From: Sinorhizobium arboris LMG 14919
GTDB lineage: Bacteria > Pseudomonadota > Alphaproteobacteria > Rhizobiales > Rhizobiaceae
Direction: 5' to 3'
NCBI RefSeq assembly: GCF_000427465.1
Contig: NZ_ATYB01000009.1
Coordinates: 372,001 to 436,000 of the forward strand
Length of the DNA stretch: 64,000 nucleotides
In this document: piece after piece, positions 18,874 through 27,782 of the stretch
Position numbering within the stretch: the stretch's first letter is position 1
Layout: every line of letters starts with the position of its first letter
The notes under the pieces: generated by a model
The model's database searches: none
Told to the model about the DNA's origin: nothing
Seen by the model: the letters and a program-made list of their open reading frames with translations, nothing else
Position numbers and translations under genes: made by a program

Positions 18874-21068
18874 CTGATTTCCGGGAGTTCGTGGATCAGC
18901 TTGTCGAGGGTGATTGGATATTCCCGTACCCTTATGGCGGTCGCATTATAAATGGCGTTTGCGACAGCCGCCGCGACGCCGCAGATGCCGAGCTCGGCGA
19001 TACCCTTCGCCTTCATGGGCGACGACATCGGATCGGCCTCGTCGAGGAAGATCACCTCCTGATGCGGGATGTCGGCGTGCACCGGCACCTCGTAAGCGGC
19101 GAGGTCGTGATTGACGAAGAAACCGCGCTCCTTGTCCACGACGAGCTCCTCCGACAAGGCGGCGCCGACGCCCATTGTCATCGCACCGATCACCTGGCTG
19201 CGCGCCGTGATCGGATTGAGGATGCGGCCTGCGGCGCAGACCGCCAGCATTCGCCGGATCCGTATCTCTCCCGTCGCAACATCGACCGCGACCTCGACGA
19301 AATGAGCGCCGAAGGTGGATTGCTGATGGGTCTTGGTGAGATCACCGAATTCGATCTGGTCCTCCGCGACGAGCCCCTCATCGCCAGCGGCTTGCGCGAG
19401 CGGCATGCGGCGGTCTCCCGACCGGACTTCACCGTCTGCGAAAATCAGGTCGTCGGCACTGTTGAAGCCGAGCTTCTGCGCCACGGCTTCCCGCAGCTTG
19501 ACACAGGCCGCATAAACGCCGGCCGTGGAGCAGTTTCCCCCGAACTGTCCGCCCGAACCCGAGGAAACCGGGAAGCGCGAGTCCCCCAGGCTGACGGCAA
19601 CCTTCTCGATCGGGACGCCTAGCATTTCGGCCGCGGTTTGGGCGATGATGGTGTAGCTGCCCGTGCCGATATCCGTCATGTCGGTTTCCACCGTGACGGT
19701 ACCGTCATGCTCGAGTCGGACGCGGGCTCCGGAGTTCAGCACAAGATTGTTCCGGAAAGCCGCGGCCACCCCCACGCCGATCAGCCAGTTTCCCTCTCGC
19801 CGAGCACCGGGTTGCTTGCTTCGGTCTTGCCATCCGAAGCGCTCCGCGCCCGTGCGCAGGCAGCCGACGAGATTGCGGTGCGAGAATGGTCTCTCGGGAT
19901 TCTCGGGATCGACCTGGGTGTCGTTGATGATCCGGAATTCGACGGGATCGAGGCCGAGCCTCTCGGCCATCTCGTCGATCGCGATCTCCAGCGCCATCAT
20001 GCCCGGGGCCTCGCCGGGAGCGCGCATCGCGTTTCCTTCGGGAAGATCGAGTGTCGCAAGCCGCATGGCGGTCATCCGGTTCTCGCCGGCATAAAGCAGG
20101 CGGGTCTGTTGGACGGCCACTTCGGGACCACCGCCCGGAAGGTCCCCGGACCAGCTTTCATGCGCAATCGCCGTGATCTTGCCGTCGTGTCCTGCGCCGA
20201 TCCGGATCCTCTGGATCGTCGCCGGGCGATGCGTCGTGTTGTTCATCAGGAAGGGGCGGGGAAGGGCGACCTTTACCGGACGCTTGGCTTCGCGAGCACC
20301 AAGCGCCGCCAGCACCGCATCGGCGCGCAGGAACAGCTTGACCCCGAAGCCCCCGCCAATGAACGGCGACATGAGATGGACCTTGTCCTTGTCGATCCCG
20401 AGCGTCGTCGCGAGATCGGTCCGCCACCAGTCGATCATCTGACTTGATGTCCAGACCGTCAGTTCCTCGCCATTCCACGCAGCGATGGAAGCGTGCGGCT
20501 CCATCATGGCATGCGACTGGTCCGGGGTGGTATAGACCTGATCGAGCTTGACGGGAGCTGCCTCGAAGGCGGCATCAAAGTCGCCCGCTGCGGAATCTCC
20601 CCCGCCTTCCGGCTCGACGGCGCTGTCTCTTGTCGCCGCCAGGTCGAAGGCGCCCTTTTCCTCGACATAGTCGACCTTGACGAGCGCCGCGGCAGAGCGG
20701 GCCTCTTCGAACGTTTCGGCGACCACGACGGCGATCGCCTGGTGGTAGTGCTGGATTTCGGTGCCGCCGAAGAGCTTGGCAGTGTTATATTTGCCCTTCT
20801 TCAGTTCCCCCACCCCATCGGAGGTGACAACCGCTATTACGCCGGGAGCATTTCTCGCGGCGGCGACATCCATCGACCTGATCCGGCCCTTGGCGATTGC
20901 CGAGCCGACGATATAGCCATAGGCATAGCGGGTGTTCGGATCATGCCACTCATAGGCATAGATTGCTTTTCCGGTGGTCTTAAGCGGACCGTCGATGCGG
21001 GGGACGGGCTTGCCGATTACTTTGCCCCGGTCAATCGGATTCGTCGTTGCTGGTGTGTCGAATCTCAT
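18870..21068 (-). CDS. paoC: aldehyde oxidoreductase molybdenum-binding subunit PaoC
   Basis: 732-residue large subunit of a xanthine-dehydrogenase-family molybdenum hydroxylase. It binds molybdopterin cytosine dinucleotide and oxidises aromatic or other aldehydes. Mo-cofactor motifs are present: SPFIGGGFGVKLFLRADAV (~residue 248), GEAPGMMALEIAIDEMAERL (~342) and the C-terminal MKAKGIAELGICGVAAAVANA (~695) with the catalytic glutamate. It is the third gene of paoABC, 4 bp after paoB. The enzyme is expected in the periplasm, carried out by the Tat signal of PaoA. No xdhC/paoD-like insertion chaperone gene follows it in this window. Confidence 0.92.
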   Translation of the reverse strand: MRFDTPATTNPIDRGKVIGKPVPRIDGPLKTTGKAIYAYEWHDPNTRYAYGYIVGSAIAKGRIRSMDVAAARNAPGVIAVVTSDGVGELKKGKYNTAKLFGGTEIQHYHQAIAVVVAETFEEARSAAALVKVDYVEEKGAFDLAATRDSAVEPEGGGDSAAGDFDAAFEAAPVKLDQVYTTPDQSHAMMEPHASIAAWNGEELTVWTSSQMIDWWRTDLATTLGIDKDKVHLMSPFIGGGFGVKLFLRADAVLAALGAREAKRPVKVALPRPFLMNNTTHRPATIQRIRIGAGHDGKITAIAHESWSGDLPGGGPEVAVQQTRLLYAGENRMTAMRLATLDLPEGNAMRAPGEAPGMMALEIAIDEMAERLGLDPVEFRIINDTQVDPENPERPFSHRNLVGCLRTGAERFGWQDRSKQPGARREGNWLIGVGVAAAFRNNLVLNSGARVRLEHDGTVTVETDMTDIGTGSYTIIAQTAAEMLGVPIEKVAVSLGDSRFPVSSGSGGQFGGNCSTAGVYAACVKLREAVAQKLGFNSADDLIFADGEVRSGDRRMPLAQAAGDEGLVAEDQIEFGDLTKTHQQSTFGAHFVEVAVDVATGEIRIRRMLAVCAAGRILNPITARSQVIGAMTMGVGAALSEELVVDKERGFFVNHDLAAYEVPVHADIPHQEVIFLDEADPMSSPMKAKGIAELGICGVAAAVANAIYNATAIRVREYPITLDKLIHELPEIS

Positions 21069-21072
21069 TGTC

Positions 21073-22023
21073 TCATCCCTTCGCTTCGACCAGAACCGCG
21101 CTCAGCGCGCGTTCGACAAGCGTGAGTTTGAAGGCGTTCTGTTCTGTCGGGCGGGCACCGGCAAAAAGCCTGGCGGCCACCGCCTTTGCCCCGTTTTCCA
21201 GCTCCTTTTCGGCCGCCTCGTCGCGCCATGGTTTCGGCGCGATGCCGCCGACCGCGACGCGGCCAGTCCCATCCGGGTGCACGACGGCGGCGACGGAGAC
21301 CAGCGCGAAAGCGTAGGAGGCGCGGTCGCGAACCTTGCGATAGATCTGCTTGCCGCCAGGCGGCTTCGGCAGAACGACCGCAGTAATCAGCTCGCCCCGC
21401 TCAAGGACATGTTCGATATGCGGCGTGTCACCGGGCAGACGATGGAGATCTGCAATCGGGATGCTGCGCGTCGTGCCGTCGGCTCGCACGGTTTCCACAG
21501 CGGCGTCGAGGGCGCGCGTGGCGACCGCCATGTCGCTGGGGTGGCTGGCAATGCAGGCGTCGCTGACGCCGACCACCGCAAGCTGACGGCTGAAGCCGGC
21601 GAGCGCCGAACAGCCGCTGCCCGGCTGCCTTTTATTGCAGGGCTGGTTGGTGTCGTAGAAATACGGACAGCGGGTGCGTTGAAGCAGGTTGCCGGCGGTC
21701 GTCGCCCTGTTGCGCAACTGCCCCGATGCCCCCGCGAGCAGGGCACGCGACAAAAGAGCGTAATGGCGGCGGACCCGTTCGTCGGCGGCAAGGTCTGTAT
21801 TGCGGACGAGTGCGCCGATGCGCAGGCCCCCTTCCGGTGTCGCTTCGATCGTGTCCAGGCCCAGTCCGTTGACGTCGATCAAATGCGTCGGCGTCTCGAT
21901 CTCGAGTTTCATCAGATCAAGGAGATTGGTGCCGCCGGCGATGAATTTCGCGCCGTCCGTGGCGGCTGCGGTCTGCGCTGCCGTTTCGACCGACGAGACG
22001 CGCTCGTAGCTGAAAGCTCTCAT
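21073..22023 (-). CDS. paoB: aldehyde oxidoreductase FAD-binding subunit PaoB
   Basis: 316-residue CO-dehydrogenase flavoprotein family subunit. The FAD-binding segment is [20 protein letters not shown] (~26-45). [33 protein letters not shown] and [15 protein letters not shown] carry the cysteines that hold the extra [4Fe-4S] cluster typical of PaoB. It passes electrons between the molybdenum centre and an external acceptor. It overlaps paoA by 4 bp. Confidence 0.92.
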   Translation of the reverse strand: MRAFSYERVSSVETAAQTAAATDGAKFIAGGTNLLDLMKLEIETPTHLIDVNGLGLDTIEATPEGGLRIGALVRNTDLAADERVRRHYALLSRALLAGASGQLRNRATTAGNLLQRTRCPYFYDTNQPCNKRQPGSGCSALAGFSRQLAVVGVSDACIASHPSDMAVATRALDAAVETVRADGTTRSIPIADLHRLPGDTPHIEHVLERGELITAVVLPKPPGGKQIYRKVRDRASYAFALVSVAAVVHPDGTGRVAVGGIAPKPWRDEAAEKELENGAKAVAARLFAGARPTEQNAFKLTLVERALSAVLVEAKG

Positions 22024-22667
22024 CCCTTCCTCCCCGCGACTTCGGCAATGGCTTCAACGATGTTGGAATAGGCGCCGCAACGACAGATGTTGCCGCTCAT
22101 GCGTTCGCGGATCTCGGCCGGCGTGATCTCGGCGGGTGCCATGAGGTCTTGCGTCACATGGCTCGGAATATTGGCACGGATCTCATCAAGCATGGCAATG
22201 GAGGAACATATCTGGCCCGGCGTGCAGTAGCCGCACTGGAAGCCGTCGTGCTTGACGAACGCAGCCTGCATCGGGTGGAGGTTTTCCGGCTGCCCCAGTC
22301 CTTCGAGCGTGGTGATTGCGGCGCCCTCGTGCATGACGGCGAGCGTCAGGCAAGCATTGACGCGCCGGCTGTCAATGAGGACGGTGCACGCACCGCATTG
22401 ACCGTGGTCGCATCCCTTCTTGGTACCCGTCAAATGCAGATGCTCGCGCAGCGCATCGAGCAGGGTCGTGCGGTTATCGAGCTGAAGCTCCCGACGTTCG
22501 CCGTTCACCGTGAACGTAACCTTCGTGCTCTGGTGTGCGGTGGAGGCATTGGTCTGCGCGTGACCGAGCGAGGCTGCGCTCACCACTGTCACAGTAGCGG
22601 CCGAGGCGGCAAGCAGGTCGCGCCGCGAGATTTCGAGTGCGCCAGGACTTTGCATATCCAGCTCCAT
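22020..22667 (-). CDS. paoA: aldehyde oxidoreductase [2Fe-2S] subunit PaoA with Tat signal
   Basis: 215-residue iron-sulfur subunit. The N terminus [20 protein letters not shown] is a twin-arginine signal that exports the folded complex. The plant-type cluster is in [19 protein letters not shown] (~95-113) and the second cluster in [14 protein letters not shown] and [13 protein letters not shown]. An alternative start at 22655 ([10 protein letters not shown]) has GGAG 6 nt upstream and may be the real one. First gene of paoABC, transcribed away from the methyltransferase gene across a 360-bp intergenic region. Confidence 0.92.
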   Translation of the reverse strand: MELDMQSPGALEISRRDLLAASAATVTVVSAASLGHAQTNASTAHQSTKVTFTVNGERRELQLDNRTTLLDALREHLHLTGTKKGCDHGQCGACTVLIDSRRVNACLTLAVMHEGAAITTLEGLGQPENLHPMQAAFVKHDGFQCGYCTPGQICSSIAMLDEIRANIPSHVTQDLMAPAEITPAEIRERMSGNICRCGAYSNIVEAIAEVAGRKG

Positions 22668-23027
22668 GTTTTGGTGATGAAAGGTCCAAAGCGCGTCGCA
22701 TCCATCGAAGTCATGTGCCGCGCTTTAGGTCTTGTTGTGCATGTCTTGGTCCCAAACCGCTGCACATGTGTGAATGACATGCATGGGGACCTGCGGCCGG
22801 TAAGCTGCGAACGTGCAACAACCGAACCCGGGAAATGATCCGGCGGGCGTGTTCACAAGTGAGTTAGGGCGGATAGCGTGTGTGGCTACCGTCTCGATGG
22901 CGACAAGCCCTGTGAACCGGGTTCATGAATGGCGGTGCTGCATCAGGCGCCTTCGCAGCCGGACGCAGCTTGACGAAAGGCGTATCATGTAACAGATACT
23001 GTTACATGATACGCGAAGGGCCGCACA
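22668..23027. promoter_or_regulatory. divergent promoter region between paoA and the methyltransferase
   Basis: 360 bp with no supported gene. It contains the promoters of paoABC (leftward) and the methyltransferase (rightward). The right end holds the 33-bp palindrome at 22981-23013. Confidence 0.5.
22981..23013. promoter_or_regulatory. perfect 33-bp palindrome (operator) ahead of the methyltransferase
   Basis: Arms CGTATCATGTAACAG and CTGTTACATGATACG are exact reverse complements of 15 bp, separated by ATA. It ends 14 bp upstream of the methyltransferase ATG. Long TGTAACA...TGTTACA symmetry is typical of TetR-family operators. No TetR gene adjoins it. Confidence 0.65.
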
Positions 23028-23708
23028 ATGGAATCTCCAAGCGTCGACAGGCCGGCTTTCACGGCGGCTCATGCCCGTTCCTACGCGGAAGGGACCTGGA
23101 GAAAAGTACCGGGGCTGGGCGCCCTCCATCGCATGACATCCATGCTGCTCGCGGAACGTGCGCCGGTGCAAGCGCGGGTCTTGGTGCTCGGCGCTGGCGG
23201 CGGTCTGGAGCTCAAGGCTCTCGCCGACGACAATTCAGGTTGGAGTTTTTGCGGCATTGACCCGTCGGCGGATATGCTTCGCGTCGCAGAACAGACGGTG
23301 GGACCCCATTTGCCGCGTGTCCGCCTCCAGCAGGGCTACATAGAAGCCGCACCGGAGGGGCCGTTCGACGCGGCCGTCTGCCTGCTCACGCTCCATTTTG
23401 TCGATCGTACGCAACGCCTCGGCACACTGGAACAGATTCGCCGCCGCTTACTGCCGAGCGCTCCGTTCGTCGTCGCGCATATCAGTTTCCCGCAATCCGA
23501 GCCCGAGCGCTCGACCTGGATCGCCCGGCACGTCGCGTTCGGTGGAATAGCCTCCGGCGACGCTGAAAGTGCAAGGCAGGCGATCGCGACGAAGTTATCT
23601 GTTCTCTCGCCGGAGGAGGACGAGGCGGTGCTCCGCGAGGCGGGTTTCTCGGAGGTTCGCTTGTTCTATACAGCTCTGACCTTCAGGGGCTGGGTGGGAT
23701 ACGCCTGA
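23028..23708 (+). CDS. class I SAM-dependent methyltransferase
   Basis: 226-residue Rossmann-fold methyltransferase. SAM-binding motif I is VLVLGAGGGLELKALA (~45-60), the acidic motif II is FCGIDPSADML (~66-76), and the post-motif FDAAVCLLTLHFVD lies near residue 110. It resembles small-molecule methyltransferases of the UbiE/YcgJ kind. Expression is probably controlled by the 33-bp palindrome directly upstream. The substrate is unknown, and a functional link with the divergent paoABC is possible but unproven. Confidence 0.85.
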   Translation: MESPSVDRPAFTAAHARSYAEGTWRKVPGLGALHRMTSMLLAERAPVQARVLVLGAGGGLELKALADDNSGWSFCGIDPSADMLRVAEQTVGPHLPRVRLQQGYIEAAPEGPFDAAVCLLTLHFVDRTQRLGTLEQIRRRLLPSAPFVVAHISFPQSEPERSTWIARHVAFGGIASGDAESARQAIATKLSVLSPEEDEAVLREAGFSEVRLFYTALTFRGWVGYA

Positions 23709-23721
23709 AATCCGGGCAGCT

Positions 23722-23749
23722 GGGAAGCCTGCAATGCTGATGGCTTCCC
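23722..23749. terminator. bidirectional hairpin between methyltransferase and Atu4866-like gene
   Basis: Perfect 8-bp stem gggaagcc / ggcttccc with a 12-nt loop, midway between two convergent genes (ends 23708 and 23767). Confidence 0.5.
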
Positions 23750-23766
23750 GCGACCCGCACGCTTCT

Positions 23767-24078
23767 CTACCGGCGATAGAGGACCATACCGGCATGATGC
23801 AGAACGCCGTCGATAAATTCCCCATCCGCGGTAAAGCCGGTATCGTCCCAATAGTCGATATGCGTACCTGTCACTTCGTAGCGTCCCTCATAGGCGCGTT
23901 CACGCGTACCGCGGGCCTCGACATAGCGCCCGTTCGGCAGGAGTTCATGGCGGATGTAACTGTCTTCTGTGATCCAGAGGCCGACATACGGGTGGTTGGC
24001 CTGCACATCGGATTCTCCGGCTTTTACGGATTGGCTTAGGAGTGCGGCGGTCATCAGGGTTGCAAAGGCACGCTGCAT
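23767..24078 (-). CDS. secreted Atu4866-family protein
   Basis: 103-residue protein with an N-terminal signal peptide (MQRAFATLMTAALLSQSVKA). The mature part, NHPYVGLWITEDSYIRHELL through HIDYWDDTGFTADGEFIDG, matches the Atu4866 domain family, small beta-rich proteins known from Agrobacterium whose function is not established. The start at 24078 has gaggag upstream; the frame is open further but without a ribosome-binding site. It follows an SDR and a SnoaL-like gene on the same strand with gaps near 100 bp, so co-transcription is likely. Confidence 0.82.
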   Translation of the reverse strand: MQRAFATLMTAALLSQSVKAGESDVQANHPYVGLWITEDSYIRHELLPNGRYVEARGTRERAYEGRYEVTGTHIDYWDDTGFTADGEFIDGVLHHAGMVLYRR

Positions 24079-24186
24079 GTCGATCTCCTCGCGATCAGCG
24101 GTTGGGGGATTATGTGGCGGCTGCGGAGAGTGGATACATGTTCGATCGCAGTGGCGGCTTCGCAAAGACGCCCCACAGCCGCCGGG

Positions 24187-24717
24187 TCATTGGCTACGCG
24201 GCTCGTTGTTCTCGACAACCGCCTGGTACGCGGCGAGATCGAGAAAGGCCTCGGCCTCCACCACAGCTCCGTCCTTCATCCGGAATATCCAAACGAACTT
24301 GTTGCTGTAAGGCGCTCCCGTTGTCGTGATGGCCGATCCGTCGAAGCGGATGATGACCGTATCTCCATCGGCCCAGATATGATGCACCTTCGGCACCAGA
24401 GGGGTTGCGAGCCGGCTGATCAGGGGAGCCGAGGCCCGCTCGACGAAATTCTCCACGCCACGGTAGGTGCCGGCCACGGGCCCGGAGCCGTGGATTGTCC
24501 AGACGACATCGGACGCGAGAAGCCCTGCAAAGATGTTGCCGCCGGCTCGCCATTTCTCGAACGCGACCTGCACCGCGGTTCTGTTCTGCGCCTCGATATC
24601 GGCGGGTGGCGCGGTGGTATCGGCATGCGCCGGTCCCATGCCGGCCGCAACCGCCGAAGCGATCAGCAGGCTGCGGCCGGAGCCGGCGAGGAGATCTGTC
24701 AACGAGAAAAAGCTCAT
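24187..24717 (-). CDS. secreted SnoaL-like (NTF2-fold) protein
   Basis: 176-residue protein with a signal-like N terminus (SLLIASAVAAGMGPAHA) and a SnoaL/NTF2-like domain: VQVAFEKWRAGGNIFAGLLA, DVVWTIHGSGPVAGTYRG and VWIFRMKDGAVVEAEAFLD. The ATG at 24717 follows aaggatatccc. Such domains are cone-shaped small-molecule pockets used by cyclases, isomerases or binding proteins. Its neighbours are an SDR upstream and a secreted Atu4866-family protein downstream; all three may form a LysR-controlled unit. Confidence 0.8.
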   Translation of the reverse strand: MSFFSLTDLLAGSGRSLLIASAVAAGMGPAHADTTAPPADIEAQNRTAVQVAFEKWRAGGNIFAGLLASDVVWTIHGSGPVAGTYRGVENFVERASAPLISRLATPLVPKVHHIWADGDTVIIRFDGSAITTTGAPYSNKFVWIFRMKDGAVVEAEAFLDLAAYQAVVENNEPRSQ

Positions 24718-24796
24718 GGGATATCCTTTCGTCAGCTTGCTCAAGTTGCGTTGCGGTCGGGGCGCGGGGAAGCGCCTTGGGTCAGTGCGCGCCGGA

Positions 24797-25519
24797 TCAA
24801 TTGCTCGACGCGGTCGGCCTGATCGTGATCTCAGTGGTGTCCACGCTATGCGGAGCCTCGATCACCTGCCGGATCGCACGTGCGATGTCGGCTGGTTGAA
24901 GCGCGATGGCGCGATAGGCGTCCATCACCGCCATGGTCTCCTCGTGGGTGATGGTTGCGGCGAGCTCGCTCTCGACCACGCCGGGATTGACGCAGGTGAC
25001 GCGGATATGGGTACTCTCCTGGCGGAGTCCGTCCGAGATCGCGCGAACCGCGAACTTCGTTGCGCAATAGACCGCGGCTGTGGGTACGACCGACAGCGCT
25101 CCGATGGAGCCGATATTGATGATCTGCCCGCTACGCTGTGCCTCCATCACCGGCAATACGGCCCCGATGCCCCAGAGCACGCCCTTGATGTTCACGTCGA
25201 CCATGCGCTCCCACTCGTCCAGCTTGACGGCGGCAAGCGGTGAGAGCGGCATCACGCCGGCATTGTTCACCAGGACGTCGATGCGCCCCCATGTGTCGAC
25301 TGCGGCCTTGGCAAAGGCTGCCATGGATTGACGGTCGGTCACGTCCAAAACCTGCGCCCTGGCGGTTCCTCCTGCTTTGCGGATATCCTCGGCGATGGCC
25401 TCGGTACGGTCGAGCCGGCGTGCACCCATCAAAACTTTCGCACCGGCGGTGCCGAGCTCTCGGGCGATGCCCTCGCCGATGCCGCTGGAGGCGCCGGTGA
25501 TCAGAATGACCTTGTCCAT
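24797..25519 (-). CDS. short-chain dehydrogenase/reductase (SDR)
   Basis: 240-residue classical SDR. It has the cofactor motif TGASSGIGEG (~8-17), NNAG (~86-89), the catalytic Ser in GSIGALS and the YCATK motif (~150-154). The basic pair after beta-strand 2 (ARRLDR) suggests NADP preference. It is divergent from the LysR gene at 25618-26505 with a 98-bp shared promoter region, so it is the probable target of that regulator. The substrate is unknown. Confidence 0.9.
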   Translation of the reverse strand: MDKVILITGASSGIGEGIARELGTAGAKVLMGARRLDRTEAIAEDIRKAGGTARAQVLDVTDRQSMAAFAKAAVDTWGRIDVLVNNAGVMPLSPLAAVKLDEWERMVDVNIKGVLWGIGAVLPVMEAQRSGQIINIGSIGALSVVPTAAVYCATKFAVRAISDGLRQESTHIRVTCVNPGVVESELAATITHEETMAVMDAYRAIALQPADIARAIRQVIEAPHSVDTTEITIRPTASSN

Positions 25520-25617
25520 GTCGTACTCCGTTCATTGCTTGCACGGACAAGATGGACTTCATTGACTGTAGCCGGTATCCATCACTTACTGAACTCGGCG
25601 GTTAGCGGTGCTTTCCA

Positions 25618-26505
25618 ATGAAGATCGATATGAACCTTCTGCCGCTTTTTCTGGCTGTCGCGGAAGAGGACAACTTCCGTGCGGCCGCCGATCGGCTCGG
25701 CGTGACCCGCTCGGCCGTCAGCCAAGGGATGCGGCGGCTCGAAGATGCGTTCGGCACGATGCTCGTCACCCGCACGACGCGTTCAGTGCGCCTGACCGAG
25801 GCTGGGGAGCGTCTGCGCGAGGCCCTGTCGCAGCCCCTGTCGGACATCGCAACGGCGCTCGATCGTGTGGCAGGTGAGGATGAGCCCCGCGGTCATTTGC
25901 GGATCGCCGTCACTTCGATCGCCGAGCAGTTCCTCTCCGGTCCGCTCATCGCTTCCTTTGCTCAGGCACATCCAGGGGTGACGATAGACGTTACAGTCAC
26001 GGACGAGGAGTTCGACATCGTCGCCGCCGGTTTCGACGCGGGCGTCAGGCTTGGCGAGGTGATCGAGCAGGACATGATCGCGGTGCCGCTGTCGGGCGAT
26101 CAGCGCGAGCTGGCGGTTGCTGCCCCCGCCTATCTCGCAGTCCGCGGCACGCCGGCGCACCCGCGCGAACTGGTCCATCATCGCTGCATAGGCTGGCGGC
26201 GAGCGCCGAATGTCGCGCCCTACAGGTGGGAATTCGAGGAGAATGGTGTGCCCTTCGACGTGGCGGTCGAGCCCCAGATTACCACCAATGACCTGCGCTT
26301 CATGCTCCGCTCAGCACTCTGCGGGGCCGGGATCACCTTCGCAACGGAAGAAACCTTCCGCCCGTTCGTGGAAACCGGTGAACTTGTTCCGCTGCTGCAG
26401 GATTTCCTGCCGCCGTTCCCCGGTTTCTTTCTTTATTTCCCTCAGCGCCGCAACATGGCGCCGAAGATGCGAGCTTTGATCGAGCATATACGGCGGTGGC
26501 GATAA
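25618..26505 (+). CDS. LysR family transcriptional regulator
   Basis: 295-residue LysR regulator with an N-terminal winged HTH (LAVAEEDNFRAAADRLGVTR, SAVSQGMRRLEDAFG) and a C-terminal effector-binding domain. It is transcribed divergently from the SDR gene, the classical LysR arrangement, and presumably controls that gene and the two secreted-protein genes behind it. The effector is unknown. Confidence 0.9.
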   Translation: MKIDMNLLPLFLAVAEEDNFRAAADRLGVTRSAVSQGMRRLEDAFGTMLVTRTTRSVRLTEAGERLREALSQPLSDIATALDRVAGEDEPRGHLRIAVTSIAEQFLSGPLIASFAQAHPGVTIDVTVTDEEFDIVAAGFDAGVRLGEVIEQDMIAVPLSGDQRELAVAAPAYLAVRGTPAHPRELVHHRCIGWRRAPNVAPYRWEFEENGVPFDVAVEPQITTNDLRFMLRSALCGAGITFATEETFRPFVETGELVPLLQDFLPPFPGFFLYFPQRRNMAPKMRALIEHIRRWR

Positions 26506-26666
26506 CCGGCGGATCATCGGCAGATGCGGTTGCGGCGGTGAGATGCCGATGCCAAGAAGTTCCGACCTCGATCACGACTGTCGCAGCCGCGGTCTGGTAG
26601 AGAGATTCCAGGAGGGCGTGGAGTCCTCTGCCAGGATTGTTGCCTGCAGTGGGCAGGGCCGGCCGT

Positions 26667-27782
26667 TCATGAGTTGCTCTTGTCGGAACCCGCGGCCGGA
26701 TGCCACAGCCGATTCGGAAAGAAATGCTGCCTGGAGATCGACATGATTGCGGCCCTTTTTGTCGGAAGCTCCACGGTTCTTGTGTGAGAGAAGCCCGAGC
26801 GCTGCAGATTGCCGAGCTGGCGGTGGTGCGCCGCGTTCGGTTCCTGCACGATCCGTTCGGTCCGGGGATCGTCGAGAAACATCAGATGCAGAAGGGAGGG
26901 CAGCCAGGCTGTGAACCAGGGCTTTCCGCGACAGGACTCCTCTCCGACTATGACGTGGCAGCCGCGGTCGTAGTCGCCGGCGCCTGAAAAAGGTCCGATC
27001 ACGTCCTCCTTCGCCCAGTAGATCTCGAAATAGGAGAAGGCCCGCCCATTGAAGCGGCCGATTAGCGGTATCGTATGCGGATCGGCGAACATGCGCTGCA
27101 AATAACGCCGATGGGCGGCTTCACTCCCCGCCTCGTTCCAGAATTCGTCGACCCGCGGGTCGTTCATCCAGCGATGAACGTCGGGGAGGTCGTCGAGTGT
27201 CGCAACGTGAAACGACAGCGTTCCCGAAAGCCACGGTATGAAACGGGCATAAACGCATCCGGCCGGCTTCGGCGGCCGTAGAGGATGCTCGGTCTTCCCA
27301 TCGAAGATATCGCGCCGCGGAAATGCGATTGCGGGTGAGGCTTTCCAGATCTCCGGCAACTGCCAGAACATCTCGGCAAGGACCGATGGCTGCGCCAGAA
27401 CCTCGGTGATATCGCCTATAAGGCCATGCCGCTGCAACTCCGGAAAAAGGGTATTCCAGCCCTCTCCTGCAAGTACGATCGACGCCAGGCCTGGTCGCGT
27501 CGCGAAAAGATATTCGAGGGCGGTGCAAGCAAGCCGGAAGGCTTCGGTGCCATCCGGCCGGAGATCGACAATGCGGAGTCCCGTATCGGCAAACTTGAAG
27601 TGCGCACGGCGTTCCCCGGTAATCGACACTGACATGGTCGAACCGGTCTCGTACAGGTCTACGGGTCCTCGAGGATGAAGCTGAAAGGAGCGAAAGACGC
27701 GGCCATCTTGAACGCCGGACCCACGGTACCCGCCGCCCCCTCCCGGGGTGGAACCCCACTGTCCTCGATGACCTCGGTCCAT
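26667..27782 (-). CDS. siderophore acyltransferase (aerobactin IucB-like GNAT domain)
   Basis: 371-residue protein whose C-terminal two thirds match IucB-type N-hydroxylysine acyltransferases: FWQLPEIWKASPAIAFPRRD, RWMNDPRVDEFWNEAGS, PLIGRFNGRAFSYFEIYW, RGCHVIVGEESCRG and ERIVQEPNAAHHRQLGNLQR. Its ATG overlaps the rhtA stop by one base (TGATG), so it is translationally coupled to the receptor; a shorter 322-residue start at 27635 is possible. In S. meliloti the corresponding gene has been proposed (from memory) to add the lipid of rhizobactin 1021. It is intact here although the core biosynthetic genes are deleted. Confidence 0.82.
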   Translation of the reverse strand: MDRGHRGQWGSTPGGGGGYRGSGVQDGRVFRSFQLHPRGPVDLYETGSTMSVSITGERRAHFKFADTGLRIVDLRPDGTEAFRLACTALEYLFATRPGLASIVLAGEGWNTLFPELQRHGLIGDITEVLAQPSVLAEMFWQLPEIWKASPAIAFPRRDIFDGKTEHPLRPPKPAGCVYARFIPWLSGTLSFHVATLDDLPDVHRWMNDPRVDEFWNEAGSEAAHRRYLQRMFADPHTIPLIGRFNGRAFSYFEIYWAKEDVIGPFSGAGDYDRGCHVIVGEESCRGKPWFTAWLPSLLHLMFLDDPRTERIVQEPNAAHHRQLGNLQRSGFSHTRTVELPTKRAAIMSISRQHFFPNRLWHPAAGSDKSNS

